Positions 13,022-18,789 of a stretch of 28,182 nucleotides of DNA are shown piece after piece. This DNA is from a virus, in IMG/VR virus record IMGVR_UViG_3300020215_000121, positions 1 through 28,182 of that record; one strand, written 5' to 3'. Below the pieces are notes generated by a model. The model saw nothing but the letters and a program-made list of their open reading frames with translations. It did not search any database and was not told where the DNA came from. A program made the translations under genes and the position numbers. Within the stretch, counting starts at the first letter, position 1. Each line of letters starts with the position of its first letter.

Positions 13022-13386
13022 GCGATGGCCTCGAAAGCCTCTTTCGCCGCACGCGCCCATGCCTCGACTGAGGCCGGCGTCTGGCACAGGCCGGCGCTGA
13101 TGGCGTGGGCCACGGTGTTGGACGCGAAGGGGAGCCATACGGGAGCGGCGCCCGGCGCGGTGCTGGGTTGCCGCCCAGCCGGAGGAGATCCCGCACTGGG
13201 CGCCGCATTGGTTGCCCGGTAGGTCTTGATCCACTTGCCGTACTCGCCGTCCTCGACCTCCGCGTCGATGGTCATGCCGGCGGTGATGCCGGAATCCTTC
13301 TTCGCGCCGTACCAGTCGCCGTTGGCCTTCACGCGCAGCGACTTGCCGGTCTTGGCGGTGGTGACGTTTTCAACGGTCAGTTGCAT
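13018..13386 (-). CDS. Possible OB-fold ssDNA-binding protein (122 aa)
   Basis: The N-terminal 60 residues are beta-rich (MQLTVENVTTAKTGKSLRVK...GDWYGAKKDSGITAGMTIDAE) and end in KWIKTYRATN, as in a small OB fold. A Pro/Ala/Ser linker (about 62-82) leads to a helical C-terminal segment. Such a layout directly upstream of a phage exonuclease suggests an ssDNA-binding or annealing partner. The fold call is from pattern only. The start at 13386 overlaps the upstream 57-aa gene by 10 bases. Confidence 0.55.
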   Translation of the reverse strand: MQLTVENVTTAKTGKSLRVKANGDWYGAKKDSGITAGMTIDAEVEDGEYGKWIKTYRATNAAPSAGSPPAGRQPSTAPGAAPVWLPFASNTVAHAISAGLCQTPASVEAWARAAKEAFEAIA

Positions 13387-13550
13387 TTCACTTGCCTCCA
13401 GTCGATGCCCGCCTCGCGGGCGAGAACCATCACGTCTTCTTCTTTCGCGCCGGCCTTGAGGCAGCGGGTGAGAGCGCCGACCGTCATCTGCCAGCGCTCC
13501 TGCTCTGCCTGCTGCTGCTGGGCCCAGTCCGGGCCGTAGTCGTCATCCAT
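13377..13550 (-). CDS. Small phage protein (57 aa)
   Basis: The ATG at 13550 overlaps the upstream stop by 8 bases. The product is MDDDYGPDWAQQQQ..., a Gln/Glu-rich helix followed by KAGAKEEDVMVLAREAGIDW, which resembles a short HTH-like helical hairpin. Its end overlaps the next gene by 10 bases. No family recognised. Confidence 0.6.
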   Translation of the reverse strand: MDDDYGPDWAQQQQAEQERWQMTVGALTRCLKAGAKEEDVMVLAREAGIDWRQVKCN

Positions 13551-13719
13551 GCGCTTTCCTCGGCAGTTGAACGGTCTTTTCCTTGGCTTCTTCGGCGTTG
13601 GCCTTCTGCTGCTCGCGGACTGCCCGAAGGTGTTTCCTCACGCGCTCGGAAATGTCCGTGGCGTGGCTAGGCGTGTAGCCGTTCGGGTACTTGTGCAGGT
13701 CGGTGTAGCGGGGCTTCAC
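13543..13719 (-). CDS. Small basic phage protein (58 aa)
   Basis: The GTG at 13719 overlaps the upstream stop (GTGA). The product begins MKPRYTDLHKYPNGYTPS and continues into one strongly charged helix (ISERVRKHLRAVREQQKANA). The Arg-rich helix and early position after the leftward promoter are reminiscent of RNA-binding antiterminators such as lambda N, but there is no real match, so function is left open. Confidence 0.65.
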   Translation of the reverse strand: MKPRYTDLHKYPNGYTPSHATDISERVRKHLRAVREQQKANAEEAKEKTVQLPRKAHG

Positions 13720-13937
13720 GCGGACCTCGACTTGCGATCGGCAAGCCCGGCGCGGTAGCCCTTGAGCCACTCGCGCGCCTCTTCGTTGTCCTCAGGCCGT
13801 CCGGCGGGGGAGAGGCCCAACTGCCCGGCGCGGCGCCCATCGGCGTAGGCGTTGGCGAGGATGGCGTCACGGCGCTCGAGATTGGCGCGGTGCATTTCAC
13901 ACTCGTCGCGGTCGTCGTCGTAGGCGAAGCCCGGCAT
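13716..13937 (-). CDS. Ribosome modulation factor (RMF)-like protein (73 aa)
   Basis: The ATG at 13937 overlaps the previous stop by one base (TGATG). Residues about 30-68 read AYADGRRAGQLGLSP...EEAREWLKGYRAGLAD, matching the RMF pattern of G-x2-AG near the start and W-L-x-G-(W/Y)-R near the end. Bacterial RMF (about 55 aa) dimerises ribosomes in stationary phase. Whether the phage version binds ribosomes is unknown. The N-terminal 25 residues are acidic and His/Cys-containing and have no counterpart in RMF. Confidence 0.5.
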   Translation of the reverse strand: MPGFAYDDDRDECEMHRANLERRDAILANAYADGRRAGQLGLSPAGRPEDNEEAREWLKGYRAGLADRKSRSA

Positions 13938-14119
13938 CAGGAATCCCTCGTCACGAAGATGTTTCGCATGTGCGCGCGGCACTTGACGCACTCAATGCGG
14001 CCGAGGGTGTAGACGCGGAACTGGTCGCCGTCGCAGCGCGTGCAGTAGAACTGCGCGTCGGGGCGCGGCTGGGCGTCGATGCGGTTGTTGACGACGGCGA
14101 GCTTGACGGGCTCGCTCAC
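13937..14119 (-). CDS. Zinc-ribbon protein (60 aa)
   Basis: The GTG at 14119 overlaps the stop of the upstream gene (GTGA). Two Cys pairs, CTRC (about 26-29) and CVKC (about 44-47), are separated by a short beta hairpin (QFRVYTLGRIE): a rubredoxin-like zinc ribbon. Second gene of the leftward operon. The function of such small phage ribbons is unknown; protein or nucleic-acid binding is expected. Confidence 0.7.
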   Translation of the reverse strand: MSEPVKLAVVNNRIDAQPRPDAQFYCTRCDGDQFRVYTLGRIECVKCRAHMRNIFVTRDS

Positions 14120-14268
14120 GACGTTACCGCCGCGAGGAAGCACAGGAGGATTGCGAAGCAGGCTGCGTGAACTAGGCCGCGCTTATAGCCGCGGCGCTCG
14201 GCTTCCTGCTCGGCGCGGACGTATGGGTTGACCATGTCCGCGTAGTCCCTGCCGCCCGTCGTTTGCAT
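14116..14268 (-). CDS. Small C-terminal membrane-anchored protein (50 aa)
   Basis: First gene of the leftward operon, starting about 30 bases downstream of the proposed promoter. Residues 1-32 are charged and soluble (YADMVNPYVRAEQEAERRGY); residues 33-48 (VHAACFAILLCFLAAV) form one short membrane helix. The tail-anchored layout suggests a cytoplasmic domain held on the inner membrane. Function unknown. Confidence 0.6.
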   Translation of the reverse strand: MQTTGGRDYADMVNPYVRAEQEAERRGYKRGLVHAACFAILLCFLAAVTS

Positions 14269-14304
14269 CCCTGCGCTCCCTCACGTTGAAAGCGTGTAGC
14301 GGGA

Positions 14305-14333
14305 GTTAAACACACCGTGAACTAAGGTGTCAA
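14305..14333 (-). promoter_or_regulatory. Leftward early promoter (PL-like)
   Basis: On the minus strand a perfect -35 TTGACA (14328-14333) is followed by a 17-bp spacer and TTTAAC (14305-14310, 4 of 6 consensus bases). It lies between the repressor stop and the first gene of the leftward operon, giving a leader of about 30 bases. The position corresponds to lambda PL on the far side of the repressor gene. Confidence 0.65.
14312..14330. promoter_or_regulatory. Candidate repressor operator (OL-like)
   Basis: ACACC (14312-14316) and GGTGT (14326-14330) form an inverted repeat with a 9-bp centre lying inside the promoter spacer. A repressor bound here would block RNA polymerase. The most likely ligands are the two HTH proteins encoded next door. 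Confidence 0.5.
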
Positions 14334-14393
14334 CAGAATGTTAAAGTAGGGCGCGAAATAAACTCTCGGGCCTACCATGCTGCGGTGCGGGAG

Positions 14394-14894
14394 TTAGCGC
14401 TTTTTCTTGGGTGTTGCTGGTGACGTGGGGGAGAGGGATTTAAGACGGTGCATGTCGCCTTCGATCTCCCGCTCCCAAGTTCTATAACTTTCTTGATCTG
14501 CCGGTGGTTTCAGTGCGGCGCGGAGAAAGGGCGGCAAAGCATCGGCGTACTGCCTCAATTCGGCCACCTTTCTTGCTACATGATCCTGCAGACCGCTAGG
14601 TAGTGCGTAAAAGTCCTGTAGAAACTTCTGCCCCTCTATGGTGTATTGACCCTGCGGTTGCTTAAGCACGGCTATCCTGGGCTTTCCTGCGGCCTCTAAG
14701 TAGGCGTCGGTCGTCATCCCTAAATGTCCGGCTATCTCATGCAAGAGATGAGCCGGGACGCCGCGCTTGCGCCAGTTCGCAAGCCTACCGTGACTTATCC
14801 GCATTTTCGACGCGAATTTAGCAGCGCCGCCCTTTTCGGCGTCTAACCGGTCAAAAAGCGGCTTTGACGAAATTCGCCTCTCGTCACCCCCCAT
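14394..14894 (-). CDS. cI: CI-type lysogeny repressor without protease domain (166 aa)
   Basis: The N-terminal HTH domain spans about 12-66, with turn and recognition helix RISHGRLANWRKRGVPAHLL, then a helical region (about 80-130) probably for dimerisation and a basic tail (PATPKKKR). There is no S24/LexA autocleavage domain (no Ser-Lys dyad region; the protein is too short), so RecA-driven self-cleavage is not expected. The ATG at 14894 is chosen because longer frames would start inside the divergent promoter. It lacks a clear ribosome binding site and may be leaderless, as lambda cI is. Gene order (repressor, divergent Cro, promoter on the far side) matches a lambda switch. Confidence 0.8.
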   Translation of the reverse strand: MGGDERRISSKPLFDRLDAEKGGAAKFASKMRISHGRLANWRKRGVPAHLLHEIAGHLGMTTDAYLEAAGKPRIAVLKQPQGQYTIEGQKFLQDFYALPSGLQDHVARKVAELRQYADALPPFLRAALKPPADQESYRTWEREIEGDMHRLKSLSPTSPATPKKKR

Positions 14895-14941
14895 AGCAGG
14901 GGAGTCTAGGAGCGGCCTCCAGAGCTGTGCTTCACGAAATG

Positions 14942-14970
14942 TTGACTTACGCCTTAACGGCATGTTAAAA
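14942..14970 (+). promoter_or_regulatory. Rightward promoter candidate (PR-like)
   Basis: TTGACT (14942-14947), a 17-bp spacer and TTAAAA (14965-14970) face rightward. Anchored on TTGAC, both promoters of the switch share TGTTGAC, an 11-bp gap, CGG, two bases and TGTT. The start of transcription would fall at about 14976-14978, on the cro GTG itself, so either the message is leaderless or another promoter is used. A small dyad GCC-TTAAC-GGC (14951-14961) lies in the spacer. Confidence 0.45.
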
Positions 14971-14977
14971 GGAGGGT

Positions 14978-15199
14978 GTGAATGCACTAGACAAAGCGAT
15001 TCAAAGCGTAGGGAGCCTGACGGCTTTCGCAAAAAGGGTCGGGGTGTCGCCACAGGTAGTTGCGAACTGGCGCAGTCGCGGAGTCCCAGCAGCGAGAGTT
15101 CTCAAGATCGAAGCCGCCACTGCGGATAAGAACGGTCGGCCACGCGTCCTCAGGCAAGACTTGCGGCCTGATTTGTACCCCGAGCGCGAGACTGCGTGA
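14978..15199 (+). CDS. cro: Cro/YdaS-type DNA-binding protein (73 aa)
   Basis: The small HTH protein has TAFAKRVGVSPQVVANWRSRGVPAAR at about 15-40, the layout of Cro and YdaS-type phage regulators. Its recognition segment (ANWRSRGVPA) nearly matches the repressor's (ANWRKRGVPA), so both probably bind the same sites. The only usable in-frame start is GTG at 14978. A strong AGGAGG (14970-14975) lies only 2 bases before it, much closer than normal. It is divergent from the repressor and is the first gene of the rightward transcript. Expected role: lower repressor expression and favour lytic growth. Confidence 0.8.
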   Translation: MNALDKAIQSVGSLTAFAKRVGVSPQVVANWRSRGVPAARVLKIEAATADKNGRPRVLRQDLRPDLYPERETA

Positions 15200-15207
15200 C
15201 GTGAGCA

Positions 15208-15582
15208 CTAATGAGACCCAGGAGCAGCCGGACTCGTGGACGTACACCACGCGGACAGTGCGCTTGCAAAGTCCAGGGCCAGATTTCTGTGTAGGTGAAA
15301 GCGAAGAGTCGGTCCTGAGGCGGTTACGAAATCGACCCTCAGGTCGGTGCCTGCAATGGTCATTATTTTCGTGCCGACCGTGGTTTGCATCGAGGCTGTT
15401 TCGTCTCGGGCTCTTTTTGCTTTCAGTTGAGACCGCAGTTGGACGAGCGCGCCAATCATTACGTCTAGCTGCTCGAAAGGTATGGCTAGCGTGACTTCGC
15501 CCATGCCGCTTGAGAGGCTCAAGTACGCAGCATCGTCGCTCGGCGTAGATAGCCGCTGGACGCCAGAGATGTCTATCAGCAT
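15208..15582 (-). CDS. Phage protein of unknown function, antisense to the rightward transcript (124 aa)
   Basis: The ATG at 15582 has a strong ribosome binding site (GGGAGGAG, 3-4 bases away). The protein looks like a real globular domain: an N-terminal beta region (MLIDISGVQRLSTPSDDAAYLSL), a helix (FEQLDVMIGALVQLRSQLKA) and a second beta region (TIAGTDLRVDFVTASGPTLRF). It lies between cro and the replication genes but on the opposite strand, ending 9 bp from the cro stop. No family recognised. Its leftward transcript would be antisense to the rightward early RNA. Confidence 0.65.
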   Translation of the reverse strand: MLIDISGVQRLSTPSDDAAYLSLSSGMGEVTLAIPFEQLDVMIGALVQLRSQLKAKRARDETASMQTTVGTKIMTIAGTDLRVDFVTASGPTLRFHLHRNLALDFASALSAWCTSTSPAAPGSH

Positions 15583-15654
15583 GGGCTCCTCCCGTTGAAC
15601 CGGAAAGTCTACCCCCTGTCAGCCTGCCCCCTCCCTTACGGGCTGACTCCCTTT

Positions 15655-15680
15655 GCAGCGGCTTCGGCCGCTGCTTTTTT
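15655..15680 (+). terminator. Rho-independent terminator (tR1-like)
   Basis: GCAGCGGC (15655-15662), loop TTCG and GCCGCTGC (15667-15674) form a perfect 8-bp stem with a stable tetraloop, followed by six T. It terminates rightward transcripts only. It sits after cro and before the replication genes, the position of lambda tR1. Confidence 0.9.
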
Positions 15681-15697
15681 ATTCTGACGGAGCCGAC

Positions 15698-15910
15698 GTG
15701 TACGCCGACCCCGCACTGATCCGCAAGCACACCGTGAAGCTGTCGTTCAACGACCTCGAGGAAGACCTCATCCAGGCATGGGTGAACTACCACGGCGGGC
15801 AGAAGGCGGCGTTCATTCGTGAATTGATCCTCGAGCAAGCACGGTTGGATCTTGGACTCGAGGCGCCGGCGCAGGAAGGCCAACAGCTTTCCCTGTTGCG
15901 GGTTGGATAG
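15698..15910 (+). CDS. Ribbon-helix-helix-like phage protein (70 aa)
   Basis: The GTG at 15698 has GGAG seven bases upstream; the frame is open further left only through the terminator. The core HTVKLSFNDLEEDLIQAWVN followed by GGQKAAFIRELILEQA has the strand-helix-helix order of Arc/CopG-type regulators. First gene after the terminator, so its product could be a delayed-early regulator. The fold call is from pattern; the target is unknown. Confidence 0.6.
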   Translation: MYADPALIRKHTVKLSFNDLEEDLIQAWVNYHGGQKAAFIRELILEQARLDLGLEAPAQEGQQLSLLRVG

Positions 15911-15921
15911 CGGACTTTTCA

Positions 15922-16110
15922 GTGACCGGAAAAACACCGGACACCGCACTGAGCGATCGTGAGATGGAGCTCGTGAAGAAGATTGCAGAGCGCGATGGGA
16001 TCTCTGTGGACGAGGCCGCGACGAATCTGGCGAAGGCTGGGCTTGCTCGCCGCGTTCGCAAACGAACCGGGAAGGGGCCCGCGCGGGTCTACGGACTCAA
16101 GCGGAAGTAG
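15922..16110 (+). CDS. Small conserved phage protein, probable DNA-binding (62 aa)
   Basis: GTG start at 15922. The sequence SDREMELVKKIAERDGISVDE then AATNLAKAGLARRVRKRTGKG is a recurrent small phage protein with an HTH-like helical pair and a strongly basic tail. It lies 11 bp after the RHH-like gene, in front of the replication initiator. The basic C-terminus suggests DNA or RNA binding; the exact role is unknown. Confidence 0.65.
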   Translation: MTGKTPDTALSDREMELVKKIAERDGISVDEAATNLAKAGLARRVRKRTGKGPARVYGLKRK

Positions 16111-16145
16111 GTCGTCTCTTTTTTTGCCTATCGAATCGACGAAAT

Positions 16146-16174
16146 AGCGACACAGCGACACCGGGGAAGCGACA
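16146..16174 (+). repeat. Three AGCGACA direct repeats upstream of the replication gene
   Basis: AGCGACA occurs at 16146-16152, 16154-16160 and 16168-16174, in the 86-bp gap before the replication initiator. Short direct repeats beside such a gene could be iterons of an origin or sites for its autoregulation. The repeats are short and unevenly spaced, so this is tentative. A T-run at about 16118-16124 in the same gap has no convincing stem. Confidence 0.3.
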
Positions 16175-16196
16175 GAGTGATAACGAAAAAGGCGGC

Positions 16197-16862
16197 ATGG
16201 TGCCGAACCGCATAGTGCGCGAGGGGATCATCGCCAGCGAGCTCGTGAACAAGCTCTCGGCGCAAGAGGAGGTCTTCTACAGGCGCCTGCACTCGGTCGT
16301 TGATGATTTCGGGCGCTATCACGCGAATCCGTCGCTCCTGCGGGCAGCTTGCTACCCGCTGAAGCTGGACGAGGTTTCAGACCAGGACGTATCCGAATGG
16401 CTCGACGGGTGCGTAGCGGCTGGCCTCTTGGAAGTCTACGAGCTTGAAGGGAAAAGCTTTTTGCAGGTCTTGAAGTTTGGGCAGCAAGTGCGCGCAAAGG
16501 CCAGCAAGTTCCCTGATCCGCCTACCGATGCTACGCAAGTGCATAGCAAACGCAGAGCAGATGTAGTGCATATGCGCACTAAGACGGAGTCGTATTCGAA
16601 GTCGGAGACGGAGTCGGGCGCAAAGCGCCGCTCCATCAAAACCCCAATGCCACCGGACTTCGCGATCACACCTCGCGTTCGTTCCTGGGCTGTGGAGAAG
16701 GGGGTCTTCAACCTCGAGGAGCACTTCGAGCATTTCGTCAGCAAGTGCAAGGCCAAGGGATACACCTACGTCGATTGGGACGAGGGCTTCATGGGGGCGG
16801 TGCGCTCCGATTGGGCCAAGATCGGCAAGGGCGATCCCGGTGGAAAGCGGATGGTGATGTAG
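16197..16862 (+). CDS. Phage replication initiation protein
   Basis: The 221-residue product starts MVPNRIVREGI and continues VFYRRLHSVVDDFGRYHANPSLLRAACYPL in outline, the recurrent N-terminal winged-helix domain of phage replication proteins of temperate phages (lambda O/DnaT-like role). A hydrophilic linker rich in Ser, Lys and Thr (about 105-150) leads to a C-terminal domain (FEHFVSKCKAKGYTYVDWDEGF) of DnaD/DnaT character. It would recognise the origin and recruit the helicase encoded two genes later. The stop overlaps the next GTG by one base. Confidence 0.8.
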   Translation: MVPNRIVREGIIASELVNKLSAQEEVFYRRLHSVVDDFGRYHANPSLLRAACYPLKLDEVSDQDVSEWLDGCVAAGLLEVYELEGKSFLQVLKFGQQVRAKASKFPDPPTDATQVHSKRRADVVHMRTKTESYSKSETESGAKRRSIKTPMPPDFAITPRVRSWAVEKGVFNLEEHFEHFVSKCKAKGYTYVDWDEGFMGAVRSDWAKIGKGDPGGKRMVM

Positions 16863-17278
16863 TGAAAGCCGACGCCTTCATCTCACGACTGGAGAAGGTC
16901 AAGCGCACGGGCAACGGCACATGGCTCGCGTGCTGCCCAGCGCACGAGGACCGCAGCCCCAGCATGAGCGTCCGCGAGCTCGATGACGGTCGGATCCTCG
17001 TTCACTGCTTCGCGGGCTGCTCGGTCGAGTCGATTTTGTACGCGGTGGGGTTGGACTTCGATGCCCTGTTCCCAGACAAGCCGATCGAGTACGCAAAGCC
17101 ATTGCGACGGTCGTTCCCTGCGGCCGACGTGCTCGAGGCGGTGGCCTTCGAGTGCTTGGTCGTGATGACCACCGCGTACTGGATTGCCGAAGGCAAGGAG
17201 GTCACGAAGGAGGACCGTGACCGGGCGCTGATTTGCTACCAGCGCATTGAGGAGGCGCGGAGGTTGGCGCTTGGCTGA
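16862..17278 (+). CDS. CHC2 zinc-finger primase-like protein (138 aa)
   Basis: The GTG at 16862 overlaps the previous stop (TAGTG). The N-terminal zinc module has CCPAHEDRSPS (Cys25, His28) and ILVHCFAGCS (Cys49, Cys53), the CHC2 finger of bacterial and phage DNA primases. The C-terminal part (about 75-138) is helical. No Toprim or RNA-polymerase core is present, so it cannot be a full primase; it may guide host primase DnaG or another protein to the phage fork. Confidence 0.8.
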   Translation: MKADAFISRLEKVKRTGNGTWLACCPAHEDRSPSMSVRELDDGRILVHCFAGCSVESILYAVGLDFDALFPDKPIEYAKPLRRSFPAADVLEAVAFECLVVMTTAYWIAEGKEVTKEDRDRALICYQRIEEARRLALG

Positions 17279-18191
17279 CGCGGGCAAAGGTGCGTCATTC
17301 CTCGACGCAAAATCCGCGGCCAAGCCGCGCGTGTTCGGCGCGATGGAGAAGGCCGATCGTGTCGAGGCGCTGTGGAAGAACGGAATGCCCTCCGGGGATC
17401 GCACTGGATGGCAACTGCTCGACAAGCACTACACCGTTGTCCCCGGGCAGTTTACCGTCGTGACCGGATGGCCTGGCTCCGGGAAGTCGGAGTGGCTCGA
17501 CGCTCTGCTTGTGAACCTTTCGCGGCAGGGATGGAAGTTCGCGGTGTTCTCGCCCGAGAACCAGCCCGTCGAACTTCACATCGCGAAGCTTATGGAGAAG
17601 ATTTCAGGCAAGCCATTCGGGGCTGGCCCAACGGAACGCATTGCCGAGGCGGAGGTCGCTGAATACCTTGATGAGGTTGGACAGTCGTTCGCGTTCATGG
17701 AGCCGGCCGATGAGGGCTCGTTGACCGCAAAGGAGGTGATCGAGGCTGCAACCCCGCACCTCGAGAAGTTCGGAGACGCGAAGCGCGGTTTGGTCATTGA
17801 TCCGTGGAACGAGCTCGAACACTGGCGCCCGCACGGCATGTCCGAGACGGAGTACGTGAGCGCGACGCTCACGATGGTCCGCAACTGGGCGCGGAAGAGC
17901 AGCGTCCACGTGTGGATCGTGGCTCACCCGCAGAAGATGAGGAGGGAGGAGGGGAAGTTGCCCATCCCGCGGCCGGACATGATCTCTGGCTCCCAGCATT
18001 GGTGGAACAAGGCCGACGCCGCGATCACCGTGTGGCGCGACTTCGACAAGCTCGATTCGCAGGATGTCGATGTCTACGTGCAGAAGGTGCGCTTCAAGCA
18101 CGTAGGGCGCCCTGGGTTCGTGACGCTCAAGTACGACCGCGTGACCGGGCGCTACCACGTTCCAGTCACAGGATTCTCGGTGGTGGCGTGA
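17271..18191 (+). CDS. DnaB-like/RecA-fold replicative helicase (306 aa)
   Basis: The RecA-type ATPase core has Walker A GWPGSGKS (66-73) and Walker B-like LVIDPWN (174-180). The stretch VHVWIVAHPQKM fits motif H3 of DnaB-family helicases. There is no N-terminal primase domain. The TTG at 17271 is preferred: GGAGG lies exactly 7 bases before it, and it overlaps the previous stop by 8 bases; an earlier TTG at 17247 lacks such a site. Expected role: hexameric unwinding of the phage fork, working with the initiator and zinc-finger protein. Confidence 0.88.
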   Translation: MADAGKGASFLDAKSAAKPRVFGAMEKADRVEALWKNGMPSGDRTGWQLLDKHYTVVPGQFTVVTGWPGSGKSEWLDALLVNLSRQGWKFAVFSPENQPVELHIAKLMEKISGKPFGAGPTERIAEAEVAEYLDEVGQSFAFMEPADEGSLTAKEVIEAATPHLEKFGDAKRGLVIDPWNELEHWRPHGMSETEYVSATLTMVRNWARKSSVHVWIVAHPQKMRREEGKLPIPRPDMISGSQHWWNKADAAITVWRDFDKLDSQDVDVYVQKVRFKHVGRPGFVTLKYDRVTGRYHVPVTGFSVVA

Positions 18192-18430
18192 CGCAGCTTG
18201 ACCTCCTCTCTCCTTGCAGGGTGCCGGAACGCGGTACGCAGAACTTCGAGTTGCTCACGGCGATGAAGAACGGGAAGCGCCTGACGGTTGCCATCGCCTT
18301 GACCGAGCACGGCTGCTACGCATTGAGCCAGCGGGTGGGAGAGCTCAAGCGCATGGGCTGGCCGATTCAATCGCGGACCATCACCGTTGCCGGCGGTGCG
18401 CGCGTCTCCGAGTACTGGATGGACGAGTGA
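18188..18430 (+). CDS. Small winged-HTH phage protein (80 aa)
   Basis: The GTG at 18188 overlaps the helicase stop (GTGA). MTQLDLLS at the start and then LTVAIALTEHGCYALSQRVGELKRMGWPIQ resemble a recurrent small phage HTH domain (helix, turn, recognition helix, beta wing), ending in ARVSEYWMDE. Probably a DNA-binding accessory factor of the replication region; target unknown. Confidence 0.7.
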   Translation: MTQLDLLSPCRVPERGTQNFELLTAMKNGKRLTVAIALTEHGCYALSQRVGELKRMGWPIQSRTITVAGGARVSEYWMDE

Positions 18431-18789
18431 AGCCATCCGCGATCCGCATTGACCGCTGCCCGCACTGCGCCGGCGTGCTGCGCGAGCGCACCGTCGAGCA
18501 GAACGCGAAGCTCCATGCGCTCCTCTCCGACATCGCGGCGCAGAAGCAATGGGCGGGGCAGTGGCTCGACATCGAAGCCTGGAAGCGCCTGCTTACCGCG
18601 GCATGGGAGAGGGCGAACGGCCGAAGCGCTGAGTGCTACCCGGCGATCGATGGGCACGGGTTCGACATCGTCTACCGCAGGACGTCGCGCCTTGCGAAGC
18701 AGGACATGGTCGAGCTCATCGAGTACGTGACCGCGTGGGCCGTGTCGAACGGCATTGAACTGCACGACGATCAAAGGAGGGCAGCGTGA
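18427..18789 (+). CDS. ninB: NinB / lambda Orf-like recombination mediator
   Basis: The 120-residue product contains QNAKLHALLSDIAAQKQW, WLDIEAWKRLLTAAWERANG and MVELIEYVTAWAVSNGI, the conserved blocks of the NinB family. Lambda Orf binds SSB and ssDNA and helps load recombinases, replacing RecFOR. Here an extra N-terminal 18 residues carry CPHC, a possible half zinc site. The GTG at 18427 overlaps the previous stop (GTGA). Confidence 0.85.
   Translation: MKPSAIRIDRCPHCAGVLRERTVEQNAKLHALLSDIAAQKQWAGQWLDIEAWKRLLTAAWERANGRSAECYPAIDGHGFDIVYRRTSRLAKQDMVELIEYVTAWAVSNGIELHDDQRRAA

Noticed and set aside
12299-13222. 307-codon plus-strand frame opposite the exonuclease
   Set aside because: The minus-strand frame has PD-(D/E)XK motifs in order and coupled starts; the plus frame has none.
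15060-15494. 144-codon plus-strand frame opposite the 124-aa gene
   Set aside because: It overlaps cro in another frame and lacks a ribosome binding site, while the opposing frame has a strong one and protein-like composition.
14987-15949. 320-codon minus-strand open frame
   Set aside because: It runs through cro, a better-supported gene on its own strand, the terminator and the RHH-like gene; composition is that of an antisense shadow in high-GC DNA.
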